Shown: positions 63,359-64,000 of the stretch, in pieces | Numbering within the stretch: position 1 is the stretch's first letter | How the letters are laid out: each line of letters begins with the position of its first letter | Notes under the pieces: generated by a model | The model's input: the letters and a program-made list of their open reading frames with translations, nothing else | Told to the model about the DNA's origin: nothing | Database searches by the model: none | Program-made: the position numbers and the translations under genes | From: Agrococcus terreus | GTDB lineage: Bacteria > Actinomycetota > Actinomycetes > Actinomycetales > Microbacteriaceae | Direction: 5' to 3' | Assembly: GCF_014645235.1 (NCBI RefSeq) | Contig: NZ_BMLM01000002.1 | Coordinates: forward strand, 62,001 to 126,000 | Length of the DNA: 64,000 bases

Positions 63359-64000
63359 TCAGCGCTTGCCCTTGACGATCTGCGCCTGGTTGACGTCCTC
63401 GAGCGGCATCGCGCTCGAGGGGTCGTTGTCGACGATCGAGTCGGAGCCCTTGGCCTGGAAGCCCTTGGCGAACTCGTCGACCTCGCGCTCGAGCGTGGCG
63501 AGCGTCTCGTCGTCCAGCACGTTCGTCGTGCGCAGCGTCGTGAGGACCTCCGAGTTGTTGCGGAGGTGCTCGAGCAGCTCGCCCTCGAAGCGGAGGATGT
63601 CCTCGACCGGGACCTCGTCCATCTTGCCGTTCGTGCCGGCCCAGATGGAGACGACCTGCTCCTCGACCGGGTACGGCGAGTACTGCGGCTGCTTGAGGAG
63701 CTCGGTGAGGCGCGCGCCGCGCGCCAGCTGCCGGCGGCTCGCCGCGTCGAGGTCGGACGCGAACATCGCGAAGGCCTCGAGCGAGCGGTACTGGGCGAGC
63801 TCGAGCTTGAGCGTGCCGGAGACCTTCTTGATCGACTTCACCTGCGCGTCGCCGCCGACTCGCGACACCGAGATGCCGACGTCGACCGCGGGGCGCTGGT
63901 TGGCGTTGAAGAGGTCCGACTGGAGGAAGATCTGGCCGTCGGTGATCGAGATCACGTTCGTCGGGATGTAGGCCGACACGTCGTTGGCCTTCGTCTCGAT
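63359..64000 (-). CDS. atpA: ATP synthase alpha subunit (N-terminal part outside the window)
   Basis: The last 213 residues of the regulatory F1 subunit. Visible parts are [47 protein letters not shown] and the C-terminal helical domain ([23 protein letters not shown], split). The frame is open through base 64000, so the start lies to the right. Confidence 0.97.
   Translation of the reverse strand: METKANDVSAYIPTNVISITDGQIFLQSDLFNANQRPAVDVGISVSRVGGDAQVKSIKKVSGTLKLELAQYRSLEAFAMFASDLDAASRRQLARGARLTELLKQPQYSPYPVEEQVVSIWAGTNGKMDEVPVEDILRFEGELLEHLRNNSEVLTTLRTTNVLDDETLATLEREVDEFAKGFQAKGSDSIVDNDPSSAMPLEDVNQAQIVKGKR

Overview
The window is very GC-rich chromosomal DNA with strong GC bias at third codon positions. 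Gene content and order (truB–ribF, ylxR–infB–rbfA, dxr/rseP/ispG, the F1 ATP synthase genes), many GTG starts and many GTGA/ATGA stop-start overlaps point to an actinobacterium, most likely Microbacteriaceae. That placement is an inference from family resemblance and was not tested. I see no tRNA, rRNA, CRISPR array, insertion sequence or prophage. Both ends cut a gene: an aldehyde dehydrogenase at the left and atpA at the right. No gap between genes exceeds 300 bases; the longest, 268 bases between ylxR and nusA, is unusually structured.

Layout. 1–4911 (minus): aldehyde dehydrogenase, deoC, ribF, two small membrane proteins and truB. 4945–11049: panE, a uridine-kinase-like NTPase, a DUF418 membrane protein, mutY, an RNB-domain exonuclease and a lipoprotein. 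11063–20035 (minus): the translation/transcription block rbfA–infB–ylxR–nusA, with a PhoX-type phosphatase between nusA and proS. 20074–25138 (minus): a Bat-type operon (MoxR ATPase, DUF58, small membrane protein, two VWA proteins, TPR-like protein). 25189–32313: an MFS transporter and the MEP-pathway genes ispG and dxr, with rseP, an RNase HI fusion, a lysozyme-like protein and an OsmC protein. 32370–34813 (plus): gabT and an alanine-dehydrogenase-type gene. 34830–49783 (minus): a 15-kb co-directional cluster. 49850–60732: an FAD oxidoreductase, DUF4192, a CopB-type copper ATPase with a CsoR-like operator and DUF305 partner, gamma-glutamyltransferase, aldo/keto reductase, TfoX, RecQ and yaaA. 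60729–64000 (minus): atpC, atpD, atpG and atpA.

The most unusual region is 34830–49783. In transcription order it encodes a PP2C phosphatase, a membrane Ser/Thr kinase with an outer FN3-like domain, a 1901-residue exported protein of about eleven Ig/cadherin-like plus FN3 repeats, a MoxR ATPase, a DUF58 protein, a transglutaminase-like membrane protein whose catalytic Cys and His are replaced, and an FtsK/EccC-type ATPase with one intact and one degenerate nucleotide site. Stop-start overlaps join most neighbours, so they are probably made together as one envelope machine under phosphorylation control.

The second point of interest is non-coding. Between nusA and ylxR lies a second, synonymously diverged copy of the last codons of nusA, an inverted copy of part of it, a perfect 11-bp hairpin, and an element with AGTGGCG motifs exactly 20 bp apart. 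Two mutually exclusive hairpins cover the infB ribosome-binding site, and a strong hairpin follows infB. Two copies of a roughly 50-bp repeat mark convergent gene ends.
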